A stretch of 64,000 nt of DNA from Lentibacter sp. XHP0401. GTDB taxonomy: Bacteria; Pseudomonadota; Alphaproteobacteria; Rhodobacterales; Rhodobacteraceae. Location: the NCBI RefSeq assembly GCF_025751535.1, contig NZ_JAOWLC010000003.1:243914-307913 (forward strand), given 5' to 3'. Both the position numbers and the translations under genes were made by a program. Of the stretch, positions 1-8,598 are shown piece by piece (positions within the stretch are counted from its first letter, which is position 1; each line of letters begins with the position of its first letter). A model generated the notes under the pieces. That model saw only the letters and a program-made list of their open reading frames with translations, was not told where the DNA came from and searched no databases.

Positions 1-2
1 TT

Positions 3-281
3 TTGGGCTGTGCTGCGATCCTGACATCGTTGCCCGCCTATGCCGACAGTTGCACCACACGTGATGTGATGGTGGAGCGGTTGCAAAACACCTATCAGGA
101 AGAATTGACAGGCGGCGGTCTTCACGGCGCGTCGGCTGTTGTTGAGGTCTGGGTTTCGGTGGAAACGGGCACATTTACCGTGATCAGCACGAACACGGCC
201 GGCGAGGCCTGTATCCTGGCGACAGGAACAGACTGGCAAGGGCCGCTGGCGCTGACAAAAGTATCGGGCATATCAAGCTGA
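3..281 (+). CDS. Small secreted hypothetical protein, 5' end probably cut by the window edge
   Basis: The frame is open from the first bases and the reading at base 3 uses TTG, so the true start is probably upstream and outside the window. The visible 92 residues begin with the end of a hydrophobic segment and an Ala-rich cleavage region (LPAYADS), which points to a Sec signal peptide. The mature part has two cysteines (SCTTRD and EACILA) that could form a disulfide, and alternating hydrophobic residues typical of beta strands. No family is recognised and no function is proposed. It stops 71 bases before ahcY on the same strand. Confidence 0.6.
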   Translation: MGCAAILTSLPAYADSCTTRDVMVERLQNTYQEELTGGGLHGASAVVEVWVSVETGTFTVISTNTAGEACILATGTDWQGPLALTKVSGISS

Positions 282-313
282 AACGCTCAAGATTGCGCAA
301 AAAATGATAAGGT

Positions 314-349
314 GATACTGCCAAGCCAAATTGGCTTAATACAGGTATC
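314..349 (+). promoter_or_regulatory. Nested hairpin in the ahcY leader, covering the likely ribosome binding site
   Basis: An inner stem AAGCC (323-327) with GGCTT (332-336) sits inside an outer stem GATAC-TG (314-320) with CA-GGTATC (342-349). The 3' outer arm contains AGG, the only Shine-Dalgarno-like bases before the ATG at 353. This is visible in the sequence; a regulatory role is inference. It does not resemble the known SAH, SAM-II or SAM/SAH riboswitch consensus. Confidence 0.3.
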
Positions 350-352
350 CCC

Positions 353-1744
353 ATGTCATCAGACTATATTGTAAAAGACATCAAGCTCGCGGATTTCGGC
401 CGCAAGGAACTCGACATTGCCGAAACGGAAATGCCGGGGCTTATGGCTCTGCGTAAAGAGTATGGCGAAGAGAAGCCGCTGAAAGGCGCGCGCATTGTCG
501 GCTCTTTGCATATGACGATCCAGACTGCTGTTTTGATTGAAACACTGGTCGAGCTTGGAGCCGATGTGCGCTGGGCATCGTGCAACATTTTCTCGACACA
601 AGACCATGCGGCGGCCGCGATTGCGGCAGGTGGAACGCCTGTATTTGCGATCAAAGGCCAGACGCTGGAAGAGCACTGGGACTATCTTGACCGTTCGTTC
701 ATGTTCCCTGAAGGGGCGAATATGATCTTGGACGATGGCGGCGATGCGACACTTTATGTGTTGCTGGGTGCGCGCGTCGAGGCGGGCGAAACAGACCTTA
801 TCGAAGTTCCGACCTCGGAAGAAGAAGAAGCGATTTTTGCCCAGATCAAAAAGCGCATGGCTGCGAGCCCCGGTTGGTTTACCAAGACGCGCGCCGATAT
901 TCAGGGCGTTTCGGAAGAAACAACAACGGGTGTTCACCGCCTTTATGATCTGCACAAAAAAGGCCAGCTGCCTTTCCCGGCGATCAACGTGAACGACTCT
1001 GTGACCAAGTCGAAGTTTGATAACAAATACGGCTGTAAAGAGAGCCTCGTTGACGGCATCCGCCGCGCGACCGACACGATGATGGCGGGTAAGGTTGCTG
1101 TTGTTATGGGGTATGGCGATGTGGGCAAAGGCTCTGCGGCGAGCCTGAGCGGCGCCGGCGCGCGCGTGAAGGTGACAGAGATTGACCCGATCTGCGCGCT
1201 GCAAGCGGCGATGGACGGATATGAAGTTGTTCTGCTGGAAGATGTTGTTGCCACAGCCGATATTTTCATCACCACAACCGGCAACAAGGACGTGATCCGC
1301 ATCGAGCATATGCGCGAGATGAAGGACATGGCGATTGTTGGCAACATCGGCCACTTTGATAATGAAATTCAGGTGGCATCTTTGAAGAACCACAAATGGA
1401 CCAATATCAAAGAGCAGGTCGACATGATCGAAATGCCGAATGGTCACCGCTTGATCCTGCTCAGCGAGGGCCGTTTGCTGAACCTTGGCAATGCTACGGG
1501 CCACCCATCGTTTGTGATGTCGGCTTCGTTTACCAACCAGGTTCTGGCGCAGATCGAGCTGTTCAAGAACGGTGATAACTATGAAAACCAAGTTTACATC
1601 CTCCCCAAGCACCTCGACGAAAAAGTTGCGCGCCTGCATCTTGACCGTATCGGTGTGAAGCTCTCCAAGCTCGATAAAGAGCAGGCCGATTATATCGGCG
1701 TGAGCACGGAAGGGCCGTTCAAGCCCGAGCATTACCGCTACTGA
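353..1744 (+). CDS. ahcY: Adenosylhomocysteinase (S-adenosyl-L-homocysteine hydrolase)
   Basis: Cytosolic enzyme that splits S-adenosylhomocysteine into adenosine and homocysteine, removing the product inhibitor of methyltransferases and feeding the methionine cycle. The 463 residues match the usual proteobacterial length. Visible motifs are HMTIQTAV near residues 53-60, the DNKYGCKES block near 223-231, and the NAD-binding GYGDVGKG near 253-260. The C-terminus ends in the family-typical KPEHYRY, whose Lys and Tyr contact NAD of the neighbouring subunit. It is a single-gene unit closed by a strong terminator. The adenosine product could be used by the adenosine kinase at 30174-31163. Confidence 0.97.
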   Translation: MSSDYIVKDIKLADFGRKELDIAETEMPGLMALRKEYGEEKPLKGARIVGSLHMTIQTAVLIETLVELGADVRWASCNIFSTQDHAAAAIAAGGTPVFAIKGQTLEEHWDYLDRSFMFPEGANMILDDGGDATLYVLLGARVEAGETDLIEVPTSEEEEAIFAQIKKRMAASPGWFTKTRADIQGVSEETTTGVHRLYDLHKKGQLPFPAINVNDSVTKSKFDNKYGCKESLVDGIRRATDTMMAGKVAVVMGYGDVGKGSAASLSGAGARVKVTEIDPICALQAAMDGYEVVLLEDVVATADIFITTTGNKDVIRIEHMREMKDMAIVGNIGHFDNEIQVASLKNHKWTNIKEQVDMIEMPNGHRLILLSEGRLLNLGNATGHPSFVMSASFTNQVLAQIELFKNGDNYENQVYILPKHLDEKVARLHLDRIGVKLSKLDKEQADYIGVSTEGPFKPEHYRY

Positions 1745-1766
1745 GACAGACTTGTTTTGAAACATG

Positions 1767-1804
1767 AAAAGCCCCGCGAAGCCTTGTGTCTCGCGGGGCT
1801 TTTT
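1767..1804 (+). terminator. Rho-independent terminator of ahcY
   Basis: AAAGCCCCGCGA (1768-1779) pairs with TCGCGGGGCTTT (1791-1802) around an 11-base loop and runs into a T-rich tract. It lies 24 bases after the ahcY stop. Confidence 0.9.
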
Positions 1805-1917
1805 CTTGTGCAACAACAGATGGAAAACAATGCCGCTGCCCTGATCTGACGGGGGGTGACCTGAGCCCCAAGTTCCCTCCAGCTTTGCGCGGAGTCCTTG
1901 GGGTTAAATCTTTGGCG

Positions 1918-2757
1918 CTAGGCCACCATCTTGTCCATTGCCTTTCTCTGCAAAAATTCTATCGGGGTGAGGTTTCCCAATGCTGAATGTGGTCTGCGCC
2001 AGTTGTAATCCTCCTGCCATTCTTCAAGCGTTTTGCGGGCATCGCGCAATGTGCCAAACAGCGTTTCGTTGAGGCATTCGTCTCGAAGCTTGCCGTTGAA
2101 GCTTTCGATGAAGCCGTTCTGCTGGGGCTTTCCAGGCGCGATGTAATGCCAATCGATACTCGTTTCCTGAACCCATTTGAGGATCGCCATGCTGGTGAAC
2201 TCAGTGCCGTTGTCTGACACGATTGTCTTCGGCATGCCGCGTTCAGCGATGATCTGATTCAGTTCGCGTGCAACGCGGTGGCCAGACAGCGACGTATCAG
2301 CCACCAGAACCAAGTTCTCACGACTGAAGTCATCAACGACTGCCAAGATGCGAAACCTGCGACCGTCTGTCAGAGCGTCAGAAACGAAGTCCAAGCTCCA
2401 ACGTTGGTTTGGGCCATTGGGCAGGACCATCGGCTTTCTCGTTCCCAACGCACGCTTCCTGCCACCTCTGTGACGCACCTGAAGCTTCTCTTCACGGTAG
2501 ATGCGCCTTACTTTCTTGTGGTTCACCTCAAAGCCCTCCCGCGCAATCATCACGTGGATGCGGCGGCAACCAAATCGACGCCGTTCACGAGACACGCGTT
2601 TGATTGCATCTCGCAGTTCCGCATCATCACCACGGCGCGAGAGATACCGCACCGTTGACCGATCAATCTGCAGCACATCACACGCCCGCCGCTGGCTCAC
2701 ACCGTGCGCATCGCACAGGTGAACCACCGCATTCCGCTTTGCCACGGGCGTCACCAT
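1918..2757 (-). CDS. IS3-family transposase OrfB, DDE catalytic subunit
   Basis: Contains an N-terminal HTH_21-like region and an rve integrase core. The catalytic triad is visible as D123 (SLDFVSD), D182 (VSDNGTEF) and E218 (GFIESFNGK), giving the DD(35)E spacing known for IS3 elements, with the K/R-rich region after the Glu. The ATG at 2757 overlaps the end of orfA. Family knowledge indicates that the working transposase is an OrfAB fusion made by -1 frameshifting on the A7 run at 2757-2763. After slipping, the ribosome reads straight into this frame at ATG-GTG. Confidence 0.95.
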   Translation of the reverse strand: MVTPVAKRNAVVHLCDAHGVSQRRACDVLQIDRSTVRYLSRRGDDAELRDAIKRVSRERRRFGCRRIHVMIAREGFEVNHKKVRRIYREEKLQVRHRGGRKRALGTRKPMVLPNGPNQRWSLDFVSDALTDGRRFRILAVVDDFSRENLVLVADTSLSGHRVARELNQIIAERGMPKTIVSDNGTEFTSMAILKWVQETSIDWHYIAPGKPQQNGFIESFNGKLRDECLNETLFGTLRDARKTLEEWQEDYNWRRPHSALGNLTPIEFLQRKAMDKMVA

Positions 2758-3014
2758 TTTTTTGAATTGATGTCTCGTAGCATGGCGTTGTCCAACATCT
2801 GTTCGGCCAACAGCTTCTTCAGTTTGCCGTTCTCGTCTTCCAATGCCCGCAACCGCTTCGCGTCAGAAGGCTCCATACCGCCATACTTCGATTTATATTT
2901 GTAGAAAGTTGCCGAGCTGATCCCGTGCCGCCGACACACATCGGCGGTCTTCTCACCAGCTTCCTGTTCCTTGATCATCGATATGATTTGTTCGTCCGTA
3001 AATCGTGCCTTCAT
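2751..3014 (-). CDS. IS3-family transposase OrfA, helix-turn-helix subunit
   Basis: An 87-residue protein with the Tnp_1/HTH_8 fold. The start [14 protein letters not shown], the recognition-helix region [20 protein letters not shown] and a leucine-zipper-like tail ([18 protein letters not shown]) are all typical of the IS407 group. It binds the terminal inverted repeats and forms the N-terminal half of the OrfAB fusion. The last codons are TCA AAA AAA TGG TGA, so the slippery A run is inside the final codons of orfA. Confidence 0.94.
   Translation of the reverse strand: MKARFTDEQIISMIKEQEAGEKTADVCRRHGISSATFYKYKSKYGGMEPSDAKRLRALEDENGKLKKLLAEQMLDNAMLRDINSKKW
2757..2763 (-). promoter_or_regulatory. 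A7 programmed -1 frameshift site joining OrfA and OrfB
   Basis: Seven As on the minus strand lie at the orfA-orfB overlap. A -1 slip changes the reading from AAA AAA TGG TGA to AAA AAA ATG GTG, which enters the orfB frame. Slippage on A-runs is established for IS3-family elements; use here is inference from position. Confidence 0.8.
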
Positions 3015-3281
3015 TTGTCCGTCCTTTTGTTGGGCGGACTCTACACAAATTTGGAGGAGTTTTAGGGGCGCAGGTCAGGGGATGCCCGCCTCACTCGAAG
3101 CTGTGTTTATCTGAATGCTTCACAGATCAGGGAGCTGCGCAGCTTTATTTAAGCGACTGAAGATGACGAAAAGTGCCAAATTTTCCCTTTGTTTCTAGGA
3201 AAACTGACAGTAGGCTCCCCCTAGAATTGCAACAGAATTAAGCATCAGGCAACGAGGCCTATTAAACGGGAGTATAAGAGT

Positions 3282-3623
3282 ATGGGAAAAAGAGATGATC
3301 TAATCGCGCAGTATGCGGATGATCTGAAAAACAAGTGCGGCATGACGCCGGATATGGACTTGCTGACAAAAGTCACAATCGGCTGCGGCCCTGCGATCTA
3401 TAATGCAGATGCTTCAACTGTTGCTGCGACACAGCCCAGCGAACTGGAGACTGTGAAAGAGAACTTCCTGATGAAAAAGCTTGGCCTCGCAGACAGCCCG
3501 CAGCTTATGGAAGGTATCAACGCCGTTCTTGAAACCTATGGTATGTCAGAGCGCAACAAATACCGCGCTGTTGTTTACTACATGCTGACAAAGCACTTTG
3601 GCAAAGAATCTGTTTACAAATAA
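3282..3623 (+). CDS. DUF2853 family protein
   Basis: A 113-residue soluble, helix-rich protein that matches the DUF2853 family along its length. Recognisable parts are the N-terminal MGKRDDLIAQYADDLKNK, the TIGCGPAIYNADAS centre and the KYRAVVYYMLTKHFGKE tail. Function is unknown. It is an isolated gene with its own terminator; the upstream IS ends about 200 bases before it. The spacer 3082-3281 should hold its promoter, since no upstream gene could supply transcription through the opposite-strand IS. Confidence 0.88.
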   Translation: MGKRDDLIAQYADDLKNKCGMTPDMDLLTKVTIGCGPAIYNADASTVAATQPSELETVKENFLMKKLGLADSPQLMEGINAVLETYGMSERNKYRAVVYYMLTKHFGKESVYK

Positions 3624-3644
3624 GCAATGCATTTGACGCTGAGA

Positions 3645-3672
3645 GCGCCTGTCATTTTTGGCGGGCGTTTTC
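3645..3672 (+). terminator. Terminator of the DUF2853 gene
   Basis: CGCCTGTC (3646-3653) pairs with GGCGGGCG (3660-3667), including two G-U pairs, and is followed by TTTTCTATTT. It begins 22 bases after the stop codon. Confidence 0.7.
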
Positions 3673-3803
3673 TATTTGAGCTATATTTTACCTAGTTGGA
3701 GTTTGGCCTGAGGCGCAACTTACGCTAGGTTGAACTTGTTCGAGTCAGTAGGGCCGAACCCAGATTTATATTCGCGTGTGGTGGTTAGGGAGCACGTGGG
3801 GTG

Positions 3804-3848
3804 AAAGAGGGTTCAGCCAGAGTTTGTCAGGCGTGAACCCTCTTTTTA
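3804..3848. terminator. Strong bidirectional terminator hairpin
   Basis: AAAGAGGGTTCA (3804-3815) pairs perfectly with TGAACCCTCTTT (3834-3845), extended by GCC/GGC inside. A T-run follows on the plus strand and the last Ts overlap the stop codon of the EVE gene. It can end the minus-strand operon. On the plus strand it would be a second terminator 130 bases beyond the DUF2853 one. Confidence 0.75.
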
Positions 3849-4265
3849 TGCTTCGGTTTTGCCCATCTTGCAGATGAGTCGCCATTCCTCTTCCGTAACA
3901 GGCTGCACGGAAAGACGCGGGCTTTTGACCAGAGGCATTTCGGCAAGGCGCGGCTCGGCTTTTATCATTTCAAGCGAGACGGGCTTTTCAAACGGGCGGA
4001 CCGCTATGATATCGACGCACTCCCAACGAGGGTCATCTGTGCTGCTGTCGGGGTGCGCTTCGTTTAGAATCTTAACAATTCCCACGACCGATTTTTCCTT
4101 TTGAGAGTGATAGAAAAAGCCAAGGTCGCCCACGCGCATGTCGCGCATGAAGTTGCGGGCCTGGTAGTTGCGCACGCCGTCCCACTCCTCGCCCTTGTCT
4201 CCCTTGGCCACCTGATCGGACCAGCCCCATGTTTCGGGTTCGGATTTGAACAGCCAGTAGCGCAT
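3846..4265 (-). CDS. EVE domain-containing protein
   Basis: A 139-residue single-domain EVE protein of the PUA-like fold. It begins MRYWLFKSEPETWGW and contains WDGVRNYQARNFMRDM, both hallmark EVE blocks, followed by the DLGFFYHS strand. EVE domains are thought to bind modified bases in DNA or RNA through an aromatic pocket; the ligand here is unknown. The start chosen is the ATG at 4265, which overlaps the yciI stop as TGATG; a start at 4286 would overlap yciI by 22 bases. It is the last gene of the tsaD-gpsA-yciI-EVE operon. Confidence 0.9.
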   Translation of the reverse strand: MRYWLFKSEPETWGWSDQVAKGDKGEEWDGVRNYQARNFMRDMRVGDLGFFYHSQKEKSVVGIVKILNEAHPDSSTDDPRWECVDIIAVRPFEKPVSLEMIKAEPRLAEMPLVKSPRLSVQPVTEEEWRLICKMGKTEA

Positions 4266-4537
4266 CAGCCGATGACCTTTTTCCAATGTTGGATGCGCAC
4301 ATCCGAGAAGAGGCCCGCCTTGGCGTAGGGGTCATTCGCGGCCCAGCTTTGGGCGGCGGTTTTATCTTCTACATCAAGGATCACGAGCGAGCCTGCCATA
4401 TCGCCTGCATCATTAAGCAAGGGGCCGGCCATGGCGACAACGCCCGTTTCCGCGATATAGGCAAGATGCGCGTCGCGGTTGGCTTTGCGGGTGTCGAGTG
4501 CACCTTGTTTGTCAGTGCAAATAAGAGCGATGAGCAT
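4265..4537 (-). CDS. YciI family protein
   Basis: A 90-residue ferredoxin-like alpha-beta protein of the YCII family (PF03795). It starts MLIALICTDKQGALDTRK, has the conserved His in RDAHLAYI and the ANDPYAKAGLF segment in which family members carry a putative active-site Asp. The biochemical role is not established. It lies two bases from the gpsA stop and shares a TGATG junction with the EVE gene, so the two small proteins are translationally linked. Confidence 0.9.
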   Translation of the reverse strand: MLIALICTDKQGALDTRKANRDAHLAYIAETGVVAMAGPLLNDAGDMAGSLVILDVEDKTAAQSWAANDPYAKAGLFSDVRIQHWKKVIG

Positions 4538-4539
4538 GA

Positions 4540-5496
4540 TTATTCTTCCTTTAAGGGGCGTGAGAGAAGGTTTTGCAGCGCCTCGGAAACGCTGATTTTG
4601 CCAGTGCTGAGTACAGCGACGGCGGAGCAGATGGGCATATCGACATTAAGCTCTTTGGCCCAAGCGACAACGGCGTTGGCTGTTGGGATACCTTCGACGG
4701 TTATGGAGGTGTCAAAATGCTCCTGCCGTCCGAGGGCGAGGCCGAAGCGGTAGTTGCGAGAGAGTGCGGACGTACAGGTGAGGGCAAGATCACCAAAGCC
4801 CGCGAGGCCAGTGAGCGTTTCGGGGAGCGCACCGCGGCGCAGGGCGAGGCGTTGCATTTCAGCAAAGCCGCGGGTCATCAATGCGGCGCGGGCGCTATCG
4901 CCCATCCCCTTGCCGATGCAGGCGCCACAGGCGATTGCGATGACGTTTTTCAAAGCGCCTCCGAGCTCGGCTCCTGCTGTGTCGGTGGTGCGATAAATGC
5001 GCAAGTTGGGCGTTGTGAGAGCCTGTTGAAGTGTCTTGCCAAGCACCGCATCTTTGCAGGCGAGGGTGAGCGCCGTGGGCAAGCCACGGGCAATATCGGC
5101 GGCGAAGCTAGGGCCGGTAAGCAGAGCCGCTTTGGCTCGTGGAAGAGTGGCTCGGATTGTCTCGACAGGACCGAGGTGTGTTTCAAGATCAAGGCCTTTG
5201 CAGGCGGCGATGAGAGTGCGGTTTGCAAGAAGATCTGCATGTTCGGTGAGAAAGCCACGCAACTGCTGCATGGGCACGGCGAGGAGAACTGGCCCCTCGG
5301 TGGACATACTGGATAGCGCGTCAATTACGGTAAGGCTTTCAGGAAAAGGCGCGCTTGGCAGGCGACGGGTGTTTACGCGGCTGGCCTGCATTTCGGTGAC
5401 ACCGCTGCGCGCCCAGAGCGCCACGGGCTGACCCGTGCGAGCAAGTGAAATTGCCAGCGATGTGCCGAACGCGCCTGCGCCGAGAACGGTGATCAT
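4540..5496 (-). CDS. gpsA: Glycerol-3-phosphate dehydrogenase [NAD(P)+]
   Basis: Cytosolic enzyme that reduces dihydroxyacetone phosphate to sn-glycerol-3-phosphate for phospholipid synthesis. The 318 residues start with the Rossmann motif [27 protein letters not shown], the catalytic Lys region [11 protein letters not shown] and [14 protein letters not shown] are also visible, as in GpsA proteins. The ATG overlaps the tsaD stop by four bases (ATGA). The tsaD-gpsA pairing is common in alphaproteobacteria. Confidence 0.96.
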   Translation of the reverse strand: MITVLGAGAFGTSLAISLARTGQPVALWARSGVTEMQASRVNTRRLPSAPFPESLTVIDALSSMSTEGPVLLAVPMQQLRGFLTEHADLLANRTLIAACKGLDLETHLGPVETIRATLPRAKAALLTGPSFAADIARGLPTALTLACKDAVLGKTLQQALTTPNLRIYRTTDTAGAELGGALKNVIAIACGACIGKGMGDSARAALMTRGFAEMQRLALRRGALPETLTGLAGFGDLALTCTSALSRNYRFGLALGRQEHFDTSITVEGIPTANAVVAWAKELNVDMPICSAVAVLSTGKISVSEALQNLLSRPLKEE

Positions 5497-6587
5497 GCTT
5501 TGGCTCCTTTCTTGCCCGAGCCGAGCATTGACGGGCTGCTTGTGTCAAGCGGCCAACGGGGGCGGGCGGCGAGCGTGAAGTCATCTTGCTGGCCAGCAGC
5601 GAAAAGCTCAAGGCCAGCGTAGGCGATCATAGCGGCATTATCGGTGCATAGCGTAAGGGGCGGGCTGAGGAAAGCAGCGCCGAACTCATGCGCAACAGTC
5701 TCTAATGCGGCGCGAATGCTCTTATTGGCCGCAACGCCACCCGCCACGGCAAGCACAGGCTGCGTGGGGGCCGCTTCCATATAAAGCGTCATGGCGCGGC
5801 GGGATTTTTCGGCCAGAACATCGCTCACGGCAGCTTGAAAGCCTGCGCAAAGATCGGCGCGGTCTTGCCGTGTGATGCCGTCTTTCTTCACTACAATGGC
5901 ATCACGGGCACGGAGCAGTGCTGTTTTGAGGCCAGAGAAAGACATATCACACCCTGCACGGTCAAGGAGTGGGCGGGGCAGGCGGAAGCGCTTGGGATCA
6001 CCTGTGAGAGCTTCGAGCTCAACGCTTGGCCCGCCCGGCTGCGTGAGGCCGAGTAGACGGGCGGTTTTGTCAAAGGCTTCGCCGGGAGCGTCATCAATTG
6101 TGCCGCCGATGCGGGTAAACTCTTGTGCGCCGCGCACGAGGAGAAACTGGCAATGTCCGCCCGAAACGAGGAGCATGAGATAGGGATATTCGGCCGCATC
6201 GGTGAGGCGCGGGGTGAGCGCGTGACCTGCGAGGTGATTGACGCCGACGAGCGGCTTGCCCGAGCCTGCGACCAGCCCTTTGGCCAGCGCAACACCTGAC
6301 ATGACACCACCAATAAGACCCGGCCCGGCGGTAACGGCTATAGCATCAACATCGGCCAGCGTCAGTCCTGCCTGATCGAGCGCCTGAACCACGCAGCCAT
6401 CGAGCCGCTCGGCATGAGCGCGCGCAGCGATTTCGGGGACAACGCCGCCGAAATCGGCGTGTAGGCTTGTTTGGCCCTCAACCACGGAAGAGAGCACCTG
6501 AGCTCCACCCGTTGTGCCACGGACCAGCGCTGCGGCGGTGTCATCGCAGCTGCTTTCGATACCAAGAATTGTGAGGGCGCGCATCAT
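5493..6587 (-). CDS. tsaD: tRNA N6-adenosine threonylcarbamoyltransferase
   Basis: Transfers threonylcarbamoyl from TC-AMP to A37 of ANN-decoding tRNAs. It shows the ASKHA-fold start [18 protein letters not shown], the metal-binding HLAGH box, [11 protein letters not shown], and a third block [12 protein letters not shown]; a metal-ligand Asp lies in [11 protein letters not shown]. The reading frame is open to 6671, but that part does not look like TsaD and would cross into the divergent hemD start. ATGs at 6587/6584 are preferred, giving about 364 residues. It heads the operon ending in the EVE gene. Confidence 0.95.
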   Translation of the reverse strand: MMRALTILGIESSCDDTAAALVRGTTGGAQVLSSVVEGQTSLHADFGGVVPEIAARAHAERLDGCVVQALDQAGLTLADVDAIAVTAGPGLIGGVMSGVALAKGLVAGSGKPLVGVNHLAGHALTPRLTDAAEYPYLMLLVSGGHCQFLLVRGAQEFTRIGGTIDDAPGEAFDKTARLLGLTQPGGPSVELEALTGDPKRFRLPRPLLDRAGCDMSFSGLKTALLRARDAIVVKKDGITRQDRADLCAGFQAAVSDVLAEKSRRAMTLYMEAAPTQPVLAVAGGVAANKSIRAALETVAHEFGAAFLSPPLTLCTDNAAMIAYAGLELFAAGQQDDFTLAARPRWPLDTSSPSMLGSGKKGAKA

Positions 6588-6634
6588 GGGGCTTTTCATT
6601 GCAAGGGCTTGTGTGGGCAGGTAACACCTTAGCC

Positions 6635-7318
6635 ATGCGTAAAACAAGTTTGCCTCTCGTTCTTCTGACACGTCCGCAGGCCGCCGCCGAGCGCTTTGCG
6701 GCTTTGCTGCATGCCGTGCGTCCCGAGATTGAGGTGCTGATGAGCCCGATGATGCAGATTGTCCACGTGATGCCGGAGGCGCTGCCCGAGGCGGAGGTGC
6801 TTGTGTTTACGTCTGTTCATGGCGTTGATGGATATATCGCAGCGGGCGGCAAGGCGGCAGATGTTTATTGCGTTGGCCCGGCAACGGCTGCACGGGCGCA
6901 GCAGGCGGGGTGCACTGTGATTGCCGCCGAGAAAGACGCTGCAACACTCAAACCCTTGCTTGCAAAGGAAACGCGCCGTTTGTTGCAAGTCAGAGGTGCG
7001 CATGTTGCTGCCGATCTGACGCAGGCTGCACCTGATGTGCAGAGCATTGTGGTGTATGACCAGCCTTTGAAGTCGCTGAGTGGCAAAGCCAAGGCGGCTT
7101 TGCTTGGCGAACAGCCTGTGATTGTGCCGCTGTTTTCGCCACGCAGTGCGCTGGCTTTTGCGGCAGAGGCAAGTGAGGCGCACGCGCTTTATGCGGTGTT
7201 TATCAGTGAGGCTGCTCGTGATGCGGCTGAAATGCCTTCTGTAGAAACCGAAGTTGCCGAAACACCCGATGCGGACGGCATGGCAGAGGCCACCCTGCGG
7301 CTGATTGACAGACTATGA
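6635..7318 (+). CDS. hemD: Uroporphyrinogen-III synthase (HemD)
   Basis: Cyclises hydroxymethylbilane to uroporphyrinogen III in tetrapyrrole synthesis. The 227-residue protein starts [20 protein letters not shown]; a bilobed HemD pattern follows, with [26 protein letters not shown] and the second-domain [13 protein letters not shown]. The family is weakly conserved, so the neighbours help: Mic60-like and HemY proteins follow, as in other alphaproteobacteria. The ATG at 6635 is preferred over an upstream TTG at 6599. The expected hemC is not between tsaD and hemD. Confidence 0.9.
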   Translation: MRKTSLPLVLLTRPQAAAERFAALLHAVRPEIEVLMSPMMQIVHVMPEALPEAEVLVFTSVHGVDGYIAAGGKAADVYCVGPATAARAQQAGCTVIAAEKDAATLKPLLAKETRRLLQVRGAHVAADLTQAAPDVQSIVVYDQPLKSLSGKAKAALLGEQPVIVPLFSPRSALAFAAEASEAHALYAVFISEAARDAAEMPSVETEVAETPDADGMAEATLRLIDRL

Positions 7319-7397
7319 TTGCTTGAGGCTTGGGCAAGGGGGGTCTAAGCTTTGTTGGTTATTGTATTATTGGTGAGATTCGGGAGGGCCGCGCGCC

Positions 7398-8588
7398 GTG
7401 GCACGCAAGACAAGCAAGAGCAAAACGCAAACCGAAGATGTGAAGCCCGAAACCGAAGAACCGGTTATCGATGCGGAAGCTGTTGACGTTGTTGAGGATG
7501 CGCCCGAGGTAGAGCTGCCAGAACCCGAAACGACTGAAGAATCTGAAGCTGAAGCCGAAGAGCCTGAAGATGAGGCGGAGCCGGTTGAGCAAATGCCTGC
7601 TCCTGCGCCCGTTGTCGTGCGCAAAGGTGGATTTGCTCCGATGCTATTGGGCGGTGTTTTGGCTGCTGGTGTCGGCTTCGGATCGGCGCTTTATTTGTTA
7701 CCGAACCTGCCTGCCGGCTGGTTGCCTGACCAAGGGGACGACACAAGCGCGATGCTGGCTGAAAAGCTGGATGCACAAGCGGCAGAGATTGAAACTTTGA
7801 AAGCCCAAATGGCTGACGTGGGCGCAGCTGATGCGCTTGAAGCAGAGCTTGCTGACGTGAGCGGAAAAGTCGCCACGATAACGGCAGATGTGAGCGCGCT
7901 GAAAGGTGGCCTTAGCCAGATCAACGCAATAGAAACACGGTTGAACACGCTTGAAAAAGCGCCTGTGGAAAGTGCGTCGCCTGCGGCTGTTGAGGCCTAC
8001 CAACGCGAGATGGCAGAGCTTCAGGAAGCTTTGGCTGCGCAGCGTGCTGAAGTTGAGGCAATGTCGGCCGAGGCCGAGGCCAAGCGCGCTTCGGCTGAGA
8101 TGACGGCACAGGAGGCTTTGCAGCGCTCGGCGGTGAGCCAGATTTTGACATCGCTTGAAACGGGCTCAAGCTTTGGCGACGCGGTTGAGAGCCTGCGCGC
8201 CACAGGTGTTGATGTGCCTGAAGCCTTGGCGGCGCAGGCGGGCGGCGTGCCTTCCGTTGCGCAGTTGAGCGGTGACTTTCCCGATGTGGCGCGCGAGGCT
8301 TTGGCAGCAGCCAGAACGACAGAGGGCGGAGGCGGCATCGGCGCTTTTTTCAAGACTCAGCTTGGCGCGCGCTCGCTTGAACCGCGTGAAGGGAGTGACC
8401 CAGATGCTGTGCTCTCACGTATGGAAGCGGCCGCGCGCGAAGGACGTTTGGGTGATGTGATGGCCGAAGCGGAGGGCTTGCCGGACGAGGCAAAAGCCCC
8501 GTTGCAAGACTGGCTTGATGCAGCCAAGGCACGGCAAGCTGCGCTGGAAGCGGCAGAGGCTTTGAGCCAGCAAATGAATACGAATTGA
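7398..8588 (+). CDS. Mic60/mitofilin-like inner-membrane protein (COG4223)
   Basis: A 396-residue GTG-started protein. Residues 1-75 are extremely acidic and proline-rich, a single membrane segment follows (about 79-101, PMLLGGVLAAGVGFGSALYL), then an Ala/Glu-rich coiled coil (about 115-260) and a compact helical C-terminal domain. This order and the place between hemD and hemY match the alphaproteobacterial mitofilin homologues, which are proposed to shape the inner membrane (family knowledge). The gene starts 79 bases after hemD and ends 10 bases before hemY, so they probably share a transcript. The haem link is by context only. Confidence 0.86.
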   Translation: MARKTSKSKTQTEDVKPETEEPVIDAEAVDVVEDAPEVELPEPETTEESEAEAEEPEDEAEPVEQMPAPAPVVVRKGGFAPMLLGGVLAAGVGFGSALYLLPNLPAGWLPDQGDDTSAMLAEKLDAQAAEIETLKAQMADVGAADALEAELADVSGKVATITADVSALKGGLSQINAIETRLNTLEKAPVESASPAAVEAYQREMAELQEALAAQRAEVEAMSAEAEAKRASAEMTAQEALQRSAVSQILTSLETGSSFGDAVESLRATGVDVPEALAAQAGGVPSVAQLSGDFPDVAREALAAARTTEGGGGIGAFFKTQLGARSLEPREGSDPDAVLSRMEAAAREGRLGDVMAEAEGLPDEAKAPLQDWLDAAKARQAALEAAEALSQQMNTN

Positions 8589-8598
8589 GGGTGAAGAA

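Larger units (their letters stand above)
1857..3077 (-). mobile_element. Complete IS3-family insertion sequence (IS407-like group), 1221 bp
   Basis: The element is bounded by imperfect inverted repeats: TGACCTGAGCCCC at 1857-1869 and its counterpart TGACCTGCGCCCC read on the minus strand from 3077. GGGG directly flanks both ends (1853-1856 and 3078-3081), fitting the 4-bp target duplication known for the IS407 group. It carries orfA and orfB on the minus strand with an A7 slippage run at their junction. Both frames are intact, so it may still be active. It inserted between the ahcY terminator and the DUF2853 gene without visibly breaking a gene. The exact IS name cannot be given without a database search. 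Confidence 0.92.

Noticed and set aside
282..352. SAH or SAM/SAH riboswitch before ahcY
   Set aside because: The leader is too short and lacks the conserved core bases; only a simple nested hairpin is present.
359..1816. A 485-codon open frame antisense to ahcY
   Set aside because: It mirrors the third-position GC bias of ahcY, is rich in His/Arg and resembles no protein family.
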